Source: Deltaproteobacteria bacterium (GTDB taxonomy: Bacteria > Myxococcota > Myxococcia > Myxococcales > 40CM-4-68-19). From it: a DNA stretch of 64,000 nt. Below the pieces are notes generated by a model. It did not search any database. It worked only from the letters and a program-made list of their open reading frames with translations, and was not told where the DNA came from. Positions within the stretch are counted from its first letter, which is position 1, and every line of letters begins with the position of its first letter. Made by a program: the position numbers and the translations under genes. Below, piece after piece: positions 18,484-26,501 of this stretch. The stretch lies in contig VBKI01000053.1 in assembly GCA_005879535.1 (NCBI GenBank), forward strand, positions 124,001 to 188,000, written 5' to 3'.

Positions 18484-19587
18484 ATGAGGGGGAAGGATCT
18501 CCTCCGGGAGCTGCAGCGCACCGTCGACGAGCTCGCCGTCCTCAACGAGATCGGGAAAGCCCTGACCTCGTCGCTGGACATCGGCGAGGTCATGCACGTC
18601 ATCCTGGCCAAGGTCAGCGAGCTCCTCAAGCCCAGCAACTGGTCGCTGCTGCTCAAGGATCACGCGACGGGAGAGCTCTACTTCCACGCGGCGGTCGGCG
18701 AGGGATCGGACCGGCTGCTGGGGTTGCGCCTCAAGCCGGGCGAAGGGATCGCCGGCTGGGTGTCGCAGCACAACCAGCCGCTGCTGGTGCCAAACGTCCA
18801 CGCCGACCCGAGGTTCGCCAGCCGATTCGACAAGGCCTCGCGATTTCATACCAAGTCGATCCTCTGCGTCCCTCTCACCTTCAAGGACCGCACCCTCGGC
18901 GTCATCGAGCTGGTGAACGGTCCGCGCGACGGGGCCTTTCACGAGGAAGACCTGAGGATCCTGGGCACGGTGGCGGAATTCAGCGCCATCGCCATCGAGA
19001 ACGCGCGCAACTTCCACAAGGTGCAGGAGCTGACGGTCCTCGACGATCACACCGGCCTGTTCAACTCGCGCCACATGAAGCGGCAGCTCGAGCAGGAAGT
19101 GGTGCGCGCCACCCGGTTCGGGCACCCGGTCTCGGTGATCTTCTTCGACCTGGACTACTTCAAGCGGGTGAACGACAGCCACGGCCACCAGGCCGGCTCG
19201 CAGGTGCTGCACGAGATTGGCAGGCTGCTCTTGAAGACGCTGCGCTCGACCGACGTTCCAGTGCGCTACGGCGGCGACGAGTTCATGATCGTGATGCCGG
19301 AGACAAGCAAGGACCAGGCGGTAGCGGCGGCGCGCCGCATCGGCGGGCAGATCGCCCGCCAGCCCTTTCTCGCGGACAAGCCGTACGGTCCGATCAAGCT
19401 GACGGCCAGCCTCGGCGTCGCCGCCTTCCCCGACGACGCGCGAGATCCGGAGAACCTGATCCGTCGCGCGGACGAGGCGATGTACCACGTCAAGGCGTCG
19501 GAGCGCGGCGGGGTGTTCGCGGCGGTCTCGCCGAAGCCGCCGGAGCGGACCGGAACCTTGACGGCAGGGGTATCCTCCGAACCATGA
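18484..19587 (+). CDS. GAF-GGDEF diguanylate cyclase
   Basis: A 367-residue cytoplasmic signalling enzyme. A short N-terminal helix leads to a GAF sensor domain (about residues 20-175) and a GGDEF domain (about 190-345). The catalytic motif YGGDEF is at residue ~262 and an RxxD inhibitory site (RSTD) sits exactly five residues before GGDEF, so product inhibition by c-di-GMP is expected. LDYFKRVNDSHGH is the usual metal/substrate-binding segment. The stop overlaps the next ATG (ATGA). A TACACT hexamer ends 7 nt before the ATG, so the mRNA may be leaderless. Confidence 0.92.
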   Translation: MRGKDLLRELQRTVDELAVLNEIGKALTSSLDIGEVMHVILAKVSELLKPSNWSLLLKDHATGELYFHAAVGEGSDRLLGLRLKPGEGIAGWVSQHNQPLLVPNVHADPRFASRFDKASRFHTKSILCVPLTFKDRTLGVIELVNGPRDGAFHEEDLRILGTVAEFSAIAIENARNFHKVQELTVLDDHTGLFNSRHMKRQLEQEVVRATRFGHPVSVIFFDLDYFKRVNDSHGHQAGSQVLHEIGRLLLKTLRSTDVPVRYGGDEFMIVMPETSKDQAVAAARRIGGQIARQPFLADKPYGPIKLTASLGVAAFPDDARDPENLIRRADEAMYHVKASERGGVFAAVSPKPPERTGTLTAGVSSEP

Positions 19588-20105
19588 AGCTCACCCCGCT
19601 CGACCTGCACCAGAAGACCTTCCGCAAGGTCGCTCTGGGTGGCCTCGACGAGCGCGAGGTGCGCACCTGGCTGGATCTCGTCGCCACCCAACTGGAGGAG
19701 CTGGTCCGCAAGCTGAACAGGCAGGACGAGGAGCTGCGCCGGCGCGAAGCGCGGATCAACGAGTTCAAGGACCGCGAGCAACTCTTGCAGCAGACGCTGA
19801 CCACTACCCAGAAGGTCGCAGAGGAGATGAAGGCGAACGCCCGCAAGGAGGTGGACATCATCATCTCCGAGGCCGAGCTGCAGGCGGAGAAGATCATCGC
19901 CAACGCGCAGGCGCGCAGGATGCAGCTGGTGGGAGAGATCGAGGAGCTGAAGCGCGCGCGGGCGTCGTTCGTGCAGCAGCTGCAGGGGATATTGGATCAG
20001 CACAAGGCGATGCTCGATCACCTGCGGCCGGAGCCGAAGAAGGAAGAGCCGCCGGCAGCAGACAATGTGTCGTTCCTGGCGCCGCCGGTGAGCAAGAAGA
20101 AGTAG
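19584..20105 (+). CDS. DivIVA-domain coiled-coil protein
   Basis: A 173-residue protein starting MKLTPLDLHQKTFRKVALGGLDEREVRTWL, which matches the N-terminal membrane-curvature-sensing domain of DivIVA/GpsB proteins. A long coiled coil follows (about residues 35-145; LNRQDEELRRREARINEF and later heptads), then a P/A/K-rich tail ending SKKK. Such proteins act as polar or septal scaffolds. Translational coupling to the c-di-GMP cyclase upstream (ATGA overlap) suggests the two are expressed together. Confidence 0.85.
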   Translation: MKLTPLDLHQKTFRKVALGGLDEREVRTWLDLVATQLEELVRKLNRQDEELRRREARINEFKDREQLLQQTLTTTQKVAEEMKANARKEVDIIISEAELQAEKIIANAQARRMQLVGEIEELKRARASFVQQLQGILDQHKAMLDHLRPEPKKEEPPAADNVSFLAPPVSKKK

Positions 20106-20156
20106 ACGGCGAGGCCGCAGCGCACGCATCGGCTACCGGCTGCGCCCGCGCGATCT

Positions 20157-20302
20157 GAAGTCTGCCCAATTCGACGGTGCGGTCGTGCGTCTCAGCGATG
20201 TTCGCCGCGATTCGAAGTCTGCCCGTTTCGATCAAGCGGGCGCCGCGTAGCATCCGCGAGCCCGCAGAGCTCGCGTCCGGTCCCGCGAAGAATTGGGCAG
20301 AC
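20157..20302. repeat. REP-like direct and inverted repeats upstream of a RAYT transposase gene
   Basis: GAAGTCTGCCC occurs at 20157-20167 and again at 20214-20224, each followed by a (A/G)TTTCGA-like or ATTCGA end, and GAATTGGGCAGAC at 20290-20302 is the reverse complement of the first copy (GTCTGCCCAATTC). The set of two direct copies plus one inverted copy flanking GC-rich stems is the usual layout of REP/BIME substrate sequences next to a REP-associated tyrosine transposase. Confidence 0.6.
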
Positions 20303-20364
20303 ATCGATCCCCCCAGTGCCCGTCCCGCCGATGCGTTGTCAGACCCCACCTCTACGCTGCCAGC

Positions 20365-20982
20365 ATGGCAACTCAGCTCTCCTTCCCTCCCCGCGGACGC
20401 GGCGGCGCGCGGCCTGGCGCGGGTCGGCCCTGCGGGAATCGCGTCACTCACCATGGCCGTGCTCCAGTCGATGCACGACACCCACTGCACGTCGTCCTCC
20501 GCATCCTTCCGGGGATCTGGAGCCTGCGAAGCAAGACGCTCTTCCGGCAGATCCGGTACGCATTCATCAAAGTGGCCGAGCGCGAGGGGTTCCGCCTCAT
20601 CCACTTCAGCGTGCAGGGCAACCACATCCATCTCATCGTCGAGGCCGACAGCACCGAGCAGCTCTCGCGGGGGATGCAGTCGATGAACACGCGCATCGCG
20701 AAGCGCATCAACGCCCGAATGTCCCGCCGCGGCCGGGTTTTCGACGACCGGTTCTTCGCCCGGTCGCTGCGCAATCCGACGCAGGTGGCGAACGCGATCA
20801 TGTACGTGCTCGACAACGCCTACCGCCATGAGGTGCGCCGCGGTTTCGCGGCATTTGCGAGCCAGGAGCTCGATGCGTTTACGTCGTCGGGGCTCGCCGA
20901 TTCCGATCCGCCCCTTGTCTCGCCGCCCAGGACGTGGCTCCTGCGCATCGGGTGGACGCGCGCGCGGCGACCGGCGGCATAA
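20365..20982 (+). mobile_element. REP-associated tyrosine transposase (IS200-like Y1 family)
   Basis: A 205-residue Y1 transposase-like protein. The N-terminus has the usual basic, glycine-rich stretch (RGRGGARPGAGRPC) of RAYTs. The HUH metal-binding motif is NHIHLIVEAD, and a candidate catalytic tyrosine lies in IMYVLDNAYRH near the middle of the C-terminal half. Further family marks are RSLRNPTQVANA and RVFDDRFFA. Such proteins mobilise short palindromic REP elements instead of themselves; matching inverted repeats lie directly upstream. The ATG at 20365 is preferred over an upstream start. Confidence 0.85.
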
Positions 20983-21000
20983 CCCGCCTCCGAGAGCGAA

Positions 21001-22416
21001 TTATTGAACTATGCGAGCGAGCCCGGGCCACCAGCGGATCAGGCATCCGAACTGCAGAAGGAGAGTGCCATCGGGCGAGATTGTGTCCGTGAAGCCACAG
21101 AGGTTCGAGCCCTCGAGCGCGAGGGTGAAACACGTCGCGCCCGAGGGGGCGAGAAGCAGAATCGTGCGCGCGCAGGTATCCGGATCATGTCGTAGAGCCG
21201 CATAGGCCGTACCTCCCGCGAGCAATTGCAGCGAGCCGTCATAGGACTGCAGCCACGCCGGCGCCTGGGTCGTTCCTGCCTGACCACTCGGATAGAATGC
21301 GTACCAGCCTGACGGGGAAATCGTACCGCCGATCCCCTGAGGCGCCGGCGCGTGGAACATGGCAAATCCGCCATCACGAAGAGGCCGTATTGCGCCCCAC
21401 TCGGCGAAATAGACCCTGCTATTCGAGGACGTATACGTCGGCGCGATCGGTTGGAAGGGCTCGGTCAGGGCTCCAGTCGCGTCCATCCAACGAGCGCTGA
21501 ACGTCCACATCGAGGGCGGCTGAGGCGATCCGAGAGAAGGTGGGAAGACGAAGGACAGCATCAGGGCTTTACCCTGCTGGTCGACGGCGACGCGCCACAA
21601 GTTCTCCGTGCCCAGCGGCCAGGTCATCGCGGTGTGCCAATCGCCCAGGGCCTGGAGAGAGTCATCGACCCAGCGGAGCTGAAGGGAGTATTCCTGTTGA
21701 GTCGGTCGACCAACGAGCTCCCTCGCTTCTACATATCCGCCGAGTGGATTCGGAACCAGCGCCCAAATGTGGGCGGCATGCAAGGATTCTAGGAGAATTG
21801 CCGGGGTAGGGATGGCGTCCTGGTCGAGCAGCTCCGCGAATTCACACCACGGCTTGTAGATTTGAGGGAGCAGCACGAACCCGCTCGCGCGCGGAGCAAC
21901 GGCGACCTGAAGCTCATTGGTATTGCCGTCTGCGAAAAATCTGGCACCCGTGCCATCGCCGCGAACAAACGAGTTGCCTGTGACCGGACCGGAAAGAGAG
22001 AACACCGCCAGATTGCCTTTGCCATCGACAATCGCTGGGTCGCACCCCGGTGGAAACGTCTTCGTGCCTACTGTCGTGGCCGCCGGACCAGTCCATGACA
22101 GCTGCGCCGACAGCGCGCCGGGCTGGATTGCCGTGCATTCCGCATCACTCGACACCGCGACCCAGCCCGCATTTTGAGGCGGAGCGACGGACGCCGCCAC
22201 CCCAGGCCCCGAGATCAAACCGCCATCGGTGAGCAGCGCTGGGTTGCACTGCGCCGCATCGTCGACACTCGATGATGCATCTCCTGCGTCTCCCGCGGCT
22301 GCGTCGGGCTCCTGAGCGATCACTCCGGCATCCGCGACCACCTCAGCACCGCGACCGCAGCCGCTCATGACGAGCAGCAACAAAACGAACAATCGTGCGC
22401 GACCGTGCAAAAGCAT
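21001..22416 (-). CDS. Hypothetical lipoprotein
   Basis: A 471-residue secreted protein of unknown function. The signal peptide LFVLLLLVMSGC ends in a lipobox cysteine at about residue 20. An Asp/Ala-rich linker follows (DAGVIAQEPDAAAGDAGDAS), then a long beta-rich region without recognised motif, with repeated short segments that could form a propeller. The gene is visibly richer in A and T than its neighbours and has less third-position GC. It is convergent with the RAYT gene 18 bp away. Both points suggest horizontal acquisition. Lipoproteins of this architecture are common in myxobacteria. Confidence 0.7.
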   Translation of the reverse strand: MLLHGRARLFVLLLLVMSGCGRGAEVVADAGVIAQEPDAAAGDAGDASSSVDDAAQCNPALLTDGGLISGPGVAASVAPPQNAGWVAVSSDAECTAIQPGALSAQLSWTGPAATTVGTKTFPPGCDPAIVDGKGNLAVFSLSGPVTGNSFVRGDGTGARFFADGNTNELQVAVAPRASGFVLLPQIYKPWCEFAELLDQDAIPTPAILLESLHAAHIWALVPNPLGGYVEARELVGRPTQQEYSLQLRWVDDSLQALGDWHTAMTWPLGTENLWRVAVDQQGKALMLSFVFPPSLGSPQPPSMWTFSARWMDATGALTEPFQPIAPTYTSSNSRVYFAEWGAIRPLRDGGFAMFHAPAPQGIGGTISPSGWYAFYPSGQAGTTQAPAWLQSYDGSLQLLAGGTAYAALRHDPDTCARTILLLAPSGATCFTLALEGSNLCGFTDTISPDGTLLLQFGCLIRWWPGLARIVQ

Positions 22417-22470
22417 GGCCCCGCAACCTGCGCATGTTGCAGGCGCTTCGCAGAAGTGACCGCGATCCGG

Positions 22471-23196
22471 TTACTTCGCCGCGACCGTAGGCCGCTTCCC
22501 GTCCACCCGCACCCGCGGCACCGGCGGCTCCAGCAGGACACCGCCCCGGCAGCACGTCTCAGGGTGCCGCACTTCCCGCGCGCTCCTCCACCTTGCCTCC
22601 GTCCCCTGGAAGAGCTTCGCCATCGCGGACCTGCACGCAGGCTGCGTCCGATCGAACTCCAGCCCCGCCTCGCCGCCCTCTACCCACACCGCCCGGGCGC
22701 GCCCGACCTCGGGGATCTCCCCCGGCTCCGCCGAAGCGAGCCGGACGTCGATGCGCTCGCCCGCGGCCATCGAGGCCGGGACTCCGCCGCCGATGCGCGC
22801 GCCGGCGAGGCTCACGTCGACGAGGTTCACCATGTACTCGCTGCCGCCCTCCAGGCGCAGGCGGATGAATCGGTCGGCACCGAGCCGGCGGCCGCGCCGG
22901 GAGAGCAGGCCGCGCTCCTTGACCTGCCGCGCGAAGCGGGCGTTGGGCATCGCCAGCCAGAGGCCGGCGGCCTCGGCGCGGGTGAGGACGGTGGTGCGGA
23001 CAACCCGCGTCTCTTCGCTGGTGTCGAAGACCATCTCGATCAGCGCGGTACTGCCCGGCACCAGGTCGAGCGCCGGGTCAGGGAAGAACAGGAGGGTCGC
23101 GTTGTCCTCGACGTGCAGGTGCGCGCGCAGCTGCACGAGCGACGGAAAGCGCAAGCGCAACAGCGCCGCCTTGGCCTGGCGAAGGTCTGCGGTCAT
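22471..23196 (-). CDS. PilZ-domain protein (candidate c-di-GMP receptor)
   Basis: A 241-residue soluble protein. Residues ~1-90 resemble the PilZN-type N-domain seen in myxobacterial PilZ proteins (LVPGSTALIEMVFDT). A PilZ domain follows at about 95-200 with the basic motif RRGRRLGADRFIR and the second motif DVSLAGARIGGG, the two elements that contact c-di-GMP. The tail holds two adjacent cysteines (HPETCCRG). Cyclic-di-GMP cyclases at 18.5 and 60.2 kb are possible partners, but that is inference. A palindromic repeat lies 58 nt upstream of its ATG. Confidence 0.8.
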   Translation of the reverse strand: MTADLRQAKAALLRLRFPSLVQLRAHLHVEDNATLLFFPDPALDLVPGSTALIEMVFDTSEETRVVRTTVLTRAEAAGLWLAMPNARFARQVKERGLLSRRGRRLGADRFIRLRLEGGSEYMVNLVDVSLAGARIGGGVPASMAAGERIDVRLASAEPGEIPEVGRARAVWVEGGEAGLEFDRTQPACRSAMAKLFQGTEARWRSAREVRHPETCCRGGVLLEPPVPRVRVDGKRPTVAAK

Positions 23197-23253
23197 CGGC
23201 CCCCCGGTCCGAATGCACGAGCTTCGACCGCAATGCTAGCGCAGTTTCTGGCC

Positions 23254-23308
23254 TGTGCAGCCTCAAGCAGTAGCCGCAAAGCCGCACCTTTCGGTGCGGC
23301 AGCGGCTA
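23254..23308 (-). repeat. Dispersed palindromic repeat, intact copy
   Basis: The plus-strand sequence runs from TGTGCAGCCTC to CGGCTA. GCCGCACC (23281-23288) pairs with GGTGCGGC (23293-23300), and the outer stem is TAGCCGC/GCGGCTA. On the minus strand the inner loop is GAAA. It lies in the gap between the PilZ gene (minus) and glyQ (plus). This is the only copy that is not preceded by a minus-strand gene ending at its TAG. Confidence 0.8.
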
Positions 23309-23381
23309 TCCCGAAACCTGCGACATTCCCGCAGAACTGCGCTTGCGCAATCGCCGCGCTGCGTCTACGTTCCGGCGCCCG

Positions 23382-24377
23382 ATGCCCAATGCTCCCAAGG
23401 ACTTCCAGGGGCTCCTCCTCGCGCTGCAGACGTACTGGGCCGAGCGCGGCTGCGCGCTGATGCAGGGATACGACCTGGAAGTGGGCGCGGGCACGATGAA
23501 TCCCGCTACCTTCCTGCGCGTGCTCGGCCCGGAGCCCTGGAACGTCGCCTACGTCGAGCCTTCCCGGCGCCCCGCCGACGGACGGTTCGGCGAGAACCCG
23601 AATCGTCTCTACCAGCACCACCAGTACCAGGTGATCCTCAAGCCGAGCCCCAAGGACGTGCAGGAGCAGTACCTCGGGTCGCTGCGGGCCATCGGCATCA
23701 CCTCCACCGACCACGACCTGCGCTTCGTCGAGGACGACTGGGAGTCTCCGACGTTGGGCGCCTGGGGCCTCGGCTGGGAAGTGTGGTGCGACGGGATGGA
23801 GGTGACGCAGTTCACCTATTTCCAGCAGGCCGGCGGGTTCGAGTGCCGGCCCGTCTCCGCCGAGCTGACCTACGGCCTCGAGCGCATCGCGATGTACCTC
23901 CAGGGCGTCGACGACATCTATGACCTGGTGTTCTGCACCTATCCCGACGGAACGCGCCTCACGTACAGGGACGTGTTCTGGCAGAACGAGCGGGAGCAGA
24001 GCGAGTACAGCTTCCACGCCAGCGATCCCGACCGCCTCTTCCGCCTCTTCGACGAGTACGAGAAGGAGTGCCGCCGCCTCGTCGAGAAGAAGCTCCCGCT
24101 GCCGGCGTACGACTACTGCCTGAAGTGCTCGCACGCCTTCAACCTGCTCGACGCGCGGGGCGCCATCAGCGTCACGGAGAGGCAGGGCTTCATCCTCCGC
24201 GTCCGCCGGCTCGCCCACGACTGCGCGCGGCTCTATCTGTCGACGCGGGCGCAGATGAAATTCCCGGCGCTCAAGGACCGGGCCCTCGCCGAGAAGGAGC
24301 TGGCCCGCTACGCCGACCTCCTCGCCGACGAGCCGGTGCAGAAGACCGCGGAGCCGCGCCGGGCGGAGCGCCGGTGA
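23382..24377 (+). CDS. glyQ: Glycyl-tRNA synthetase alpha subunit
   Basis: A 331-residue catalytic subunit of the tetrameric (alpha2beta2) GlyRS, which activates glycine. Class II motifs are visible: [12 protein letters not shown] and [12 protein letters not shown] near the N-terminus, [14 protein letters not shown], and [17 protein letters not shown]. The length is somewhat above the usual 290-310 owing to a C-terminal tail. The ATG at 23382 is preferred because [15 protein letters not shown] is the conserved start; upstream start codons lie in weakly coding sequence. glyS follows 1 bp later. Confidence 0.96.
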   Translation: MPNAPKDFQGLLLALQTYWAERGCALMQGYDLEVGAGTMNPATFLRVLGPEPWNVAYVEPSRRPADGRFGENPNRLYQHHQYQVILKPSPKDVQEQYLGSLRAIGITSTDHDLRFVEDDWESPTLGAWGLGWEVWCDGMEVTQFTYFQQAGGFECRPVSAELTYGLERIAMYLQGVDDIYDLVFCTYPDGTRLTYRDVFWQNEREQSEYSFHASDPDRLFRLFDEYEKECRRLVEKKLPLPAYDYCLKCSHAFNLLDARGAISVTERQGFILRVRRLAHDCARLYLSTRAQMKFPALKDRALAEKELARYADLLADEPVQKTAEPRRAERR

Positions 24378-24378
24378 G

Positions 24379-26466
24379 ATGGACCTGGTCTTCGAAATCG
24401 GCACCGAAGAGCTTCCAGCCAGCTTCCAGAAACCGGCCCTGGAATGGATGGCCGCGGAGATCAACAAGGCGCTCGACGACGCGCGCCTGAACGGCGAGGG
24501 AGAGGGCCAGCGCGCGAACATCACCACCTTTGCCACCCCGCGCAGGCTCGCGATGATCGTCACCGCCATCGCGGAGAAAGCGCCCGACGTGCGCAAGAAG
24601 CTGTCCGGCCCGCCCGCGAAACAGGCGCTGCAGGACGGCAAATGGACGAAGGCCGCCGAGGGTTTCGCGCGCAAAGCCGGCGTCGCGGTCGAGGCCCTGA
24701 AGATCGAGGGCGACCGCGTCATCATCGAGCAGCAGATCCGTGGACAGGCCGCCGCCGAGGCGCTGCCCCGCATCCTCGAGCAGATCGTGCGCGGAATCCC
24801 GTTTCGCAAGTCGATGCGCTGGGACTCGCTCGACGCGGACGCGTTCGCGCGGCCCGTGCACTGGATCGCCGCCGCGCTCGACGGCAAGCCGCTGACGGTG
24901 AAGTTCGCGGACGTCGAAAGCGCGCCGAAGACCCGCGGGCACCGTTTCGCCGCGCCGCAGGAGTTCCCCCTGCCCTCGGCCCGCGATTACGTGTCCGCGC
25001 TGCGGCAGGCGCACGTCCTCGCCGACTGGGCCGAGCGGAGCCAACGCATCGCCGGAGAGGTGGCTCGCGCCGCGCGCGAGGCGGGCGGCGTTCCGCGCCC
25101 CGATCCCGAACTGCTGGAGACCGTCACCGGCCTCGTCGAGGAGCCCTTCGCCGTCGCCGGGTATTTCGAGAAGGAATTCCTGCAGCTCCCCCCGGAGGTC
25201 CTCGTCTCGGAGATGCGCGGGCACCAGAAGTATTTCGCGGTGCAGAACGAGAAAGGCGACCTTCTGCCCTCGTTCGTCGCCGTGTCGAACACCAAGGTCC
25301 GCGACCCCAACGTCAGCCGCAGAGGTTACGAGCGCGTGCTGCGCGCGCGCCTCTCCGACGGAAAATTCTTCTTCGATGAAGACCGCAAGGTGCCGCTCCG
25401 CTCCCGCGTCGAGAAGCTGGGGCGGCGCACCTTCCTGCAGGGACTCGGCACCGAGCTGGAGCGCATCGGACGTCTGCGCGAGCTCTCGCTCTGGCTCCAC
25501 GGCGCGACCGGACGCGGCGATCCCCGCCAGCTCGCGGAGGCTTCCGAGCTCTGCAAGGCAGATCTCACCACCGGAATGGTGGGGGAGTTCCCGGAGCTGC
25601 AGGGCTCGATGGGCCGCGTCTATGCGCTGCAGCAGGGCATCGAGCCCGCCGTCGCCGATGCCATCTTCGAGCACTACCTGCCGCGCGGCGCTGAGGATCG
25701 TCTGCCTTCCGGCGACATCGGGGCGCTCCTCGGGATCGCCGACCGGCTCGATCTGCTGGTCGGCCTCTTCGGCCTGGGAAAGGAACCGACCGGAACGGCG
25801 GACCCCTATGGCCTCCGGCGCGCCGCGCTGGGGATCCTCCGCATCACGCTGGCGCGCGGGTACCGCTACGACATGGCGGAGGCGCTGCTCGCCGCCCAGA
25901 AGCTGCACAAGAAGGAGGACGCCTCCGTTCGCGACCGCATCTGGCAGTTCCTCCTCGGGCGACTCGAAGTGATCCTGCGCGAGCGGGCACAGGCCGATTC
26001 GATCCAGGCCGCCCTGCACACCGGGGCGACGGACCTGGTCTCGCTGGAGAAGCGAGTCTCTGCGCTGCAGACGGTGCGGGAGAAGAGCCGGGCCCAGTTC
26101 GAGGCGACCGCGGCGGCATTCAAGCGGATCGGGAACATCCTCGCCCAGGCGCAGGAGAAGGGCATCGCCTTCGTCGGCTTCCACGCGGCTCTCTGCAAGA
26201 CCGGCTCCGAGCAGGCCCTCTTCGCCGCGCTCGAGCAGAGCCGCGCCCGCGTCTCCGGCGCCCTGGCGGAAAAGGAGGATTATCTCGCCGCATATGCGGC
26301 GCTGGCGGAGCTCCGACCGGTGGTCGACCGCTTCTTCGACGACGTGATGGTGATGGACAGCGACACCGCCCAGCGCGACAACCGACTCGCGTTGCTGCGC
26401 TCCCTGCACGAGCTGTTCGCTCCGCTCGCGGATTTCTCCCGGCTGCAGGTGGAGAAAACGGCTTGA
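24379..26466 (+). CDS. glyS: Glycyl-tRNA synthetase beta subunit
   Basis: A 695-residue beta subunit required for tRNA recognition. The N-terminus MDLVFEIGTEELPASF, FATPRRLAMIV, MRWDSLDADAFARPVHWI and the MRGHQKYF motif are characteristic. The C-terminal part carries the HD-like region and the anticodon-binding domain (about 560-680; DDVMVMDSDTAQRDNRLALL). It follows glyQ with a 1-bp gap. A perfect hairpin 9 bp after the stop separates it from the lipoprotein gene. Confidence 0.96.
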   Translation: MDLVFEIGTEELPASFQKPALEWMAAEINKALDDARLNGEGEGQRANITTFATPRRLAMIVTAIAEKAPDVRKKLSGPPAKQALQDGKWTKAAEGFARKAGVAVEALKIEGDRVIIEQQIRGQAAAEALPRILEQIVRGIPFRKSMRWDSLDADAFARPVHWIAAALDGKPLTVKFADVESAPKTRGHRFAAPQEFPLPSARDYVSALRQAHVLADWAERSQRIAGEVARAAREAGGVPRPDPELLETVTGLVEEPFAVAGYFEKEFLQLPPEVLVSEMRGHQKYFAVQNEKGDLLPSFVAVSNTKVRDPNVSRRGYERVLRARLSDGKFFFDEDRKVPLRSRVEKLGRRTFLQGLGTELERIGRLRELSLWLHGATGRGDPRQLAEASELCKADLTTGMVGEFPELQGSMGRVYALQQGIEPAVADAIFEHYLPRGAEDRLPSGDIGALLGIADRLDLLVGLFGLGKEPTGTADPYGLRRAALGILRITLARGYRYDMAEALLAAQKLHKKEDASVRDRIWQFLLGRLEVILRERAQADSIQAALHTGATDLVSLEKRVSALQTVREKSRAQFEATAAAFKRIGNILAQAQEKGIAFVGFHAALCKTGSEQALFAALEQSRARVSGALAEKEDYLAAYAALAELRPVVDRFFDDVMVMDSDTAQRDNRLALLRSLHELFAPLADFSRLQVEKTA

Positions 26467-26474
26467 CCTGGCAA

Positions 26475-26501
26475 GCGAGCGGCCCTAGGAAGGCCGCTCG
26501 C
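26475..26501 (+). promoter_or_regulatory. Perfect hairpin between glyS and the lipoprotein start codon
   Basis: GCGAGCGGCC (26475-26484) pairs without mismatch with GGCCGCTCGC (26492-26501), leaving a 7-nt loop CTAGGAA. The right arm ends at the base before the ATG at 26502. The only Shine-Dalgarno-like sequence (AGGAAGG) lies in the loop and the first bases of the right arm, so the hairpin could modulate initiation. It lacks a T-tract and so is a poor intrinsic terminator. Confidence 0.5.

Noticed and set aside
20293-20364. Longer start for the RAYT gene
   Set aside because: The extra N-terminal residues lie over the inverted repeat region and do not resemble the family; the ATG at 20365 fits better.
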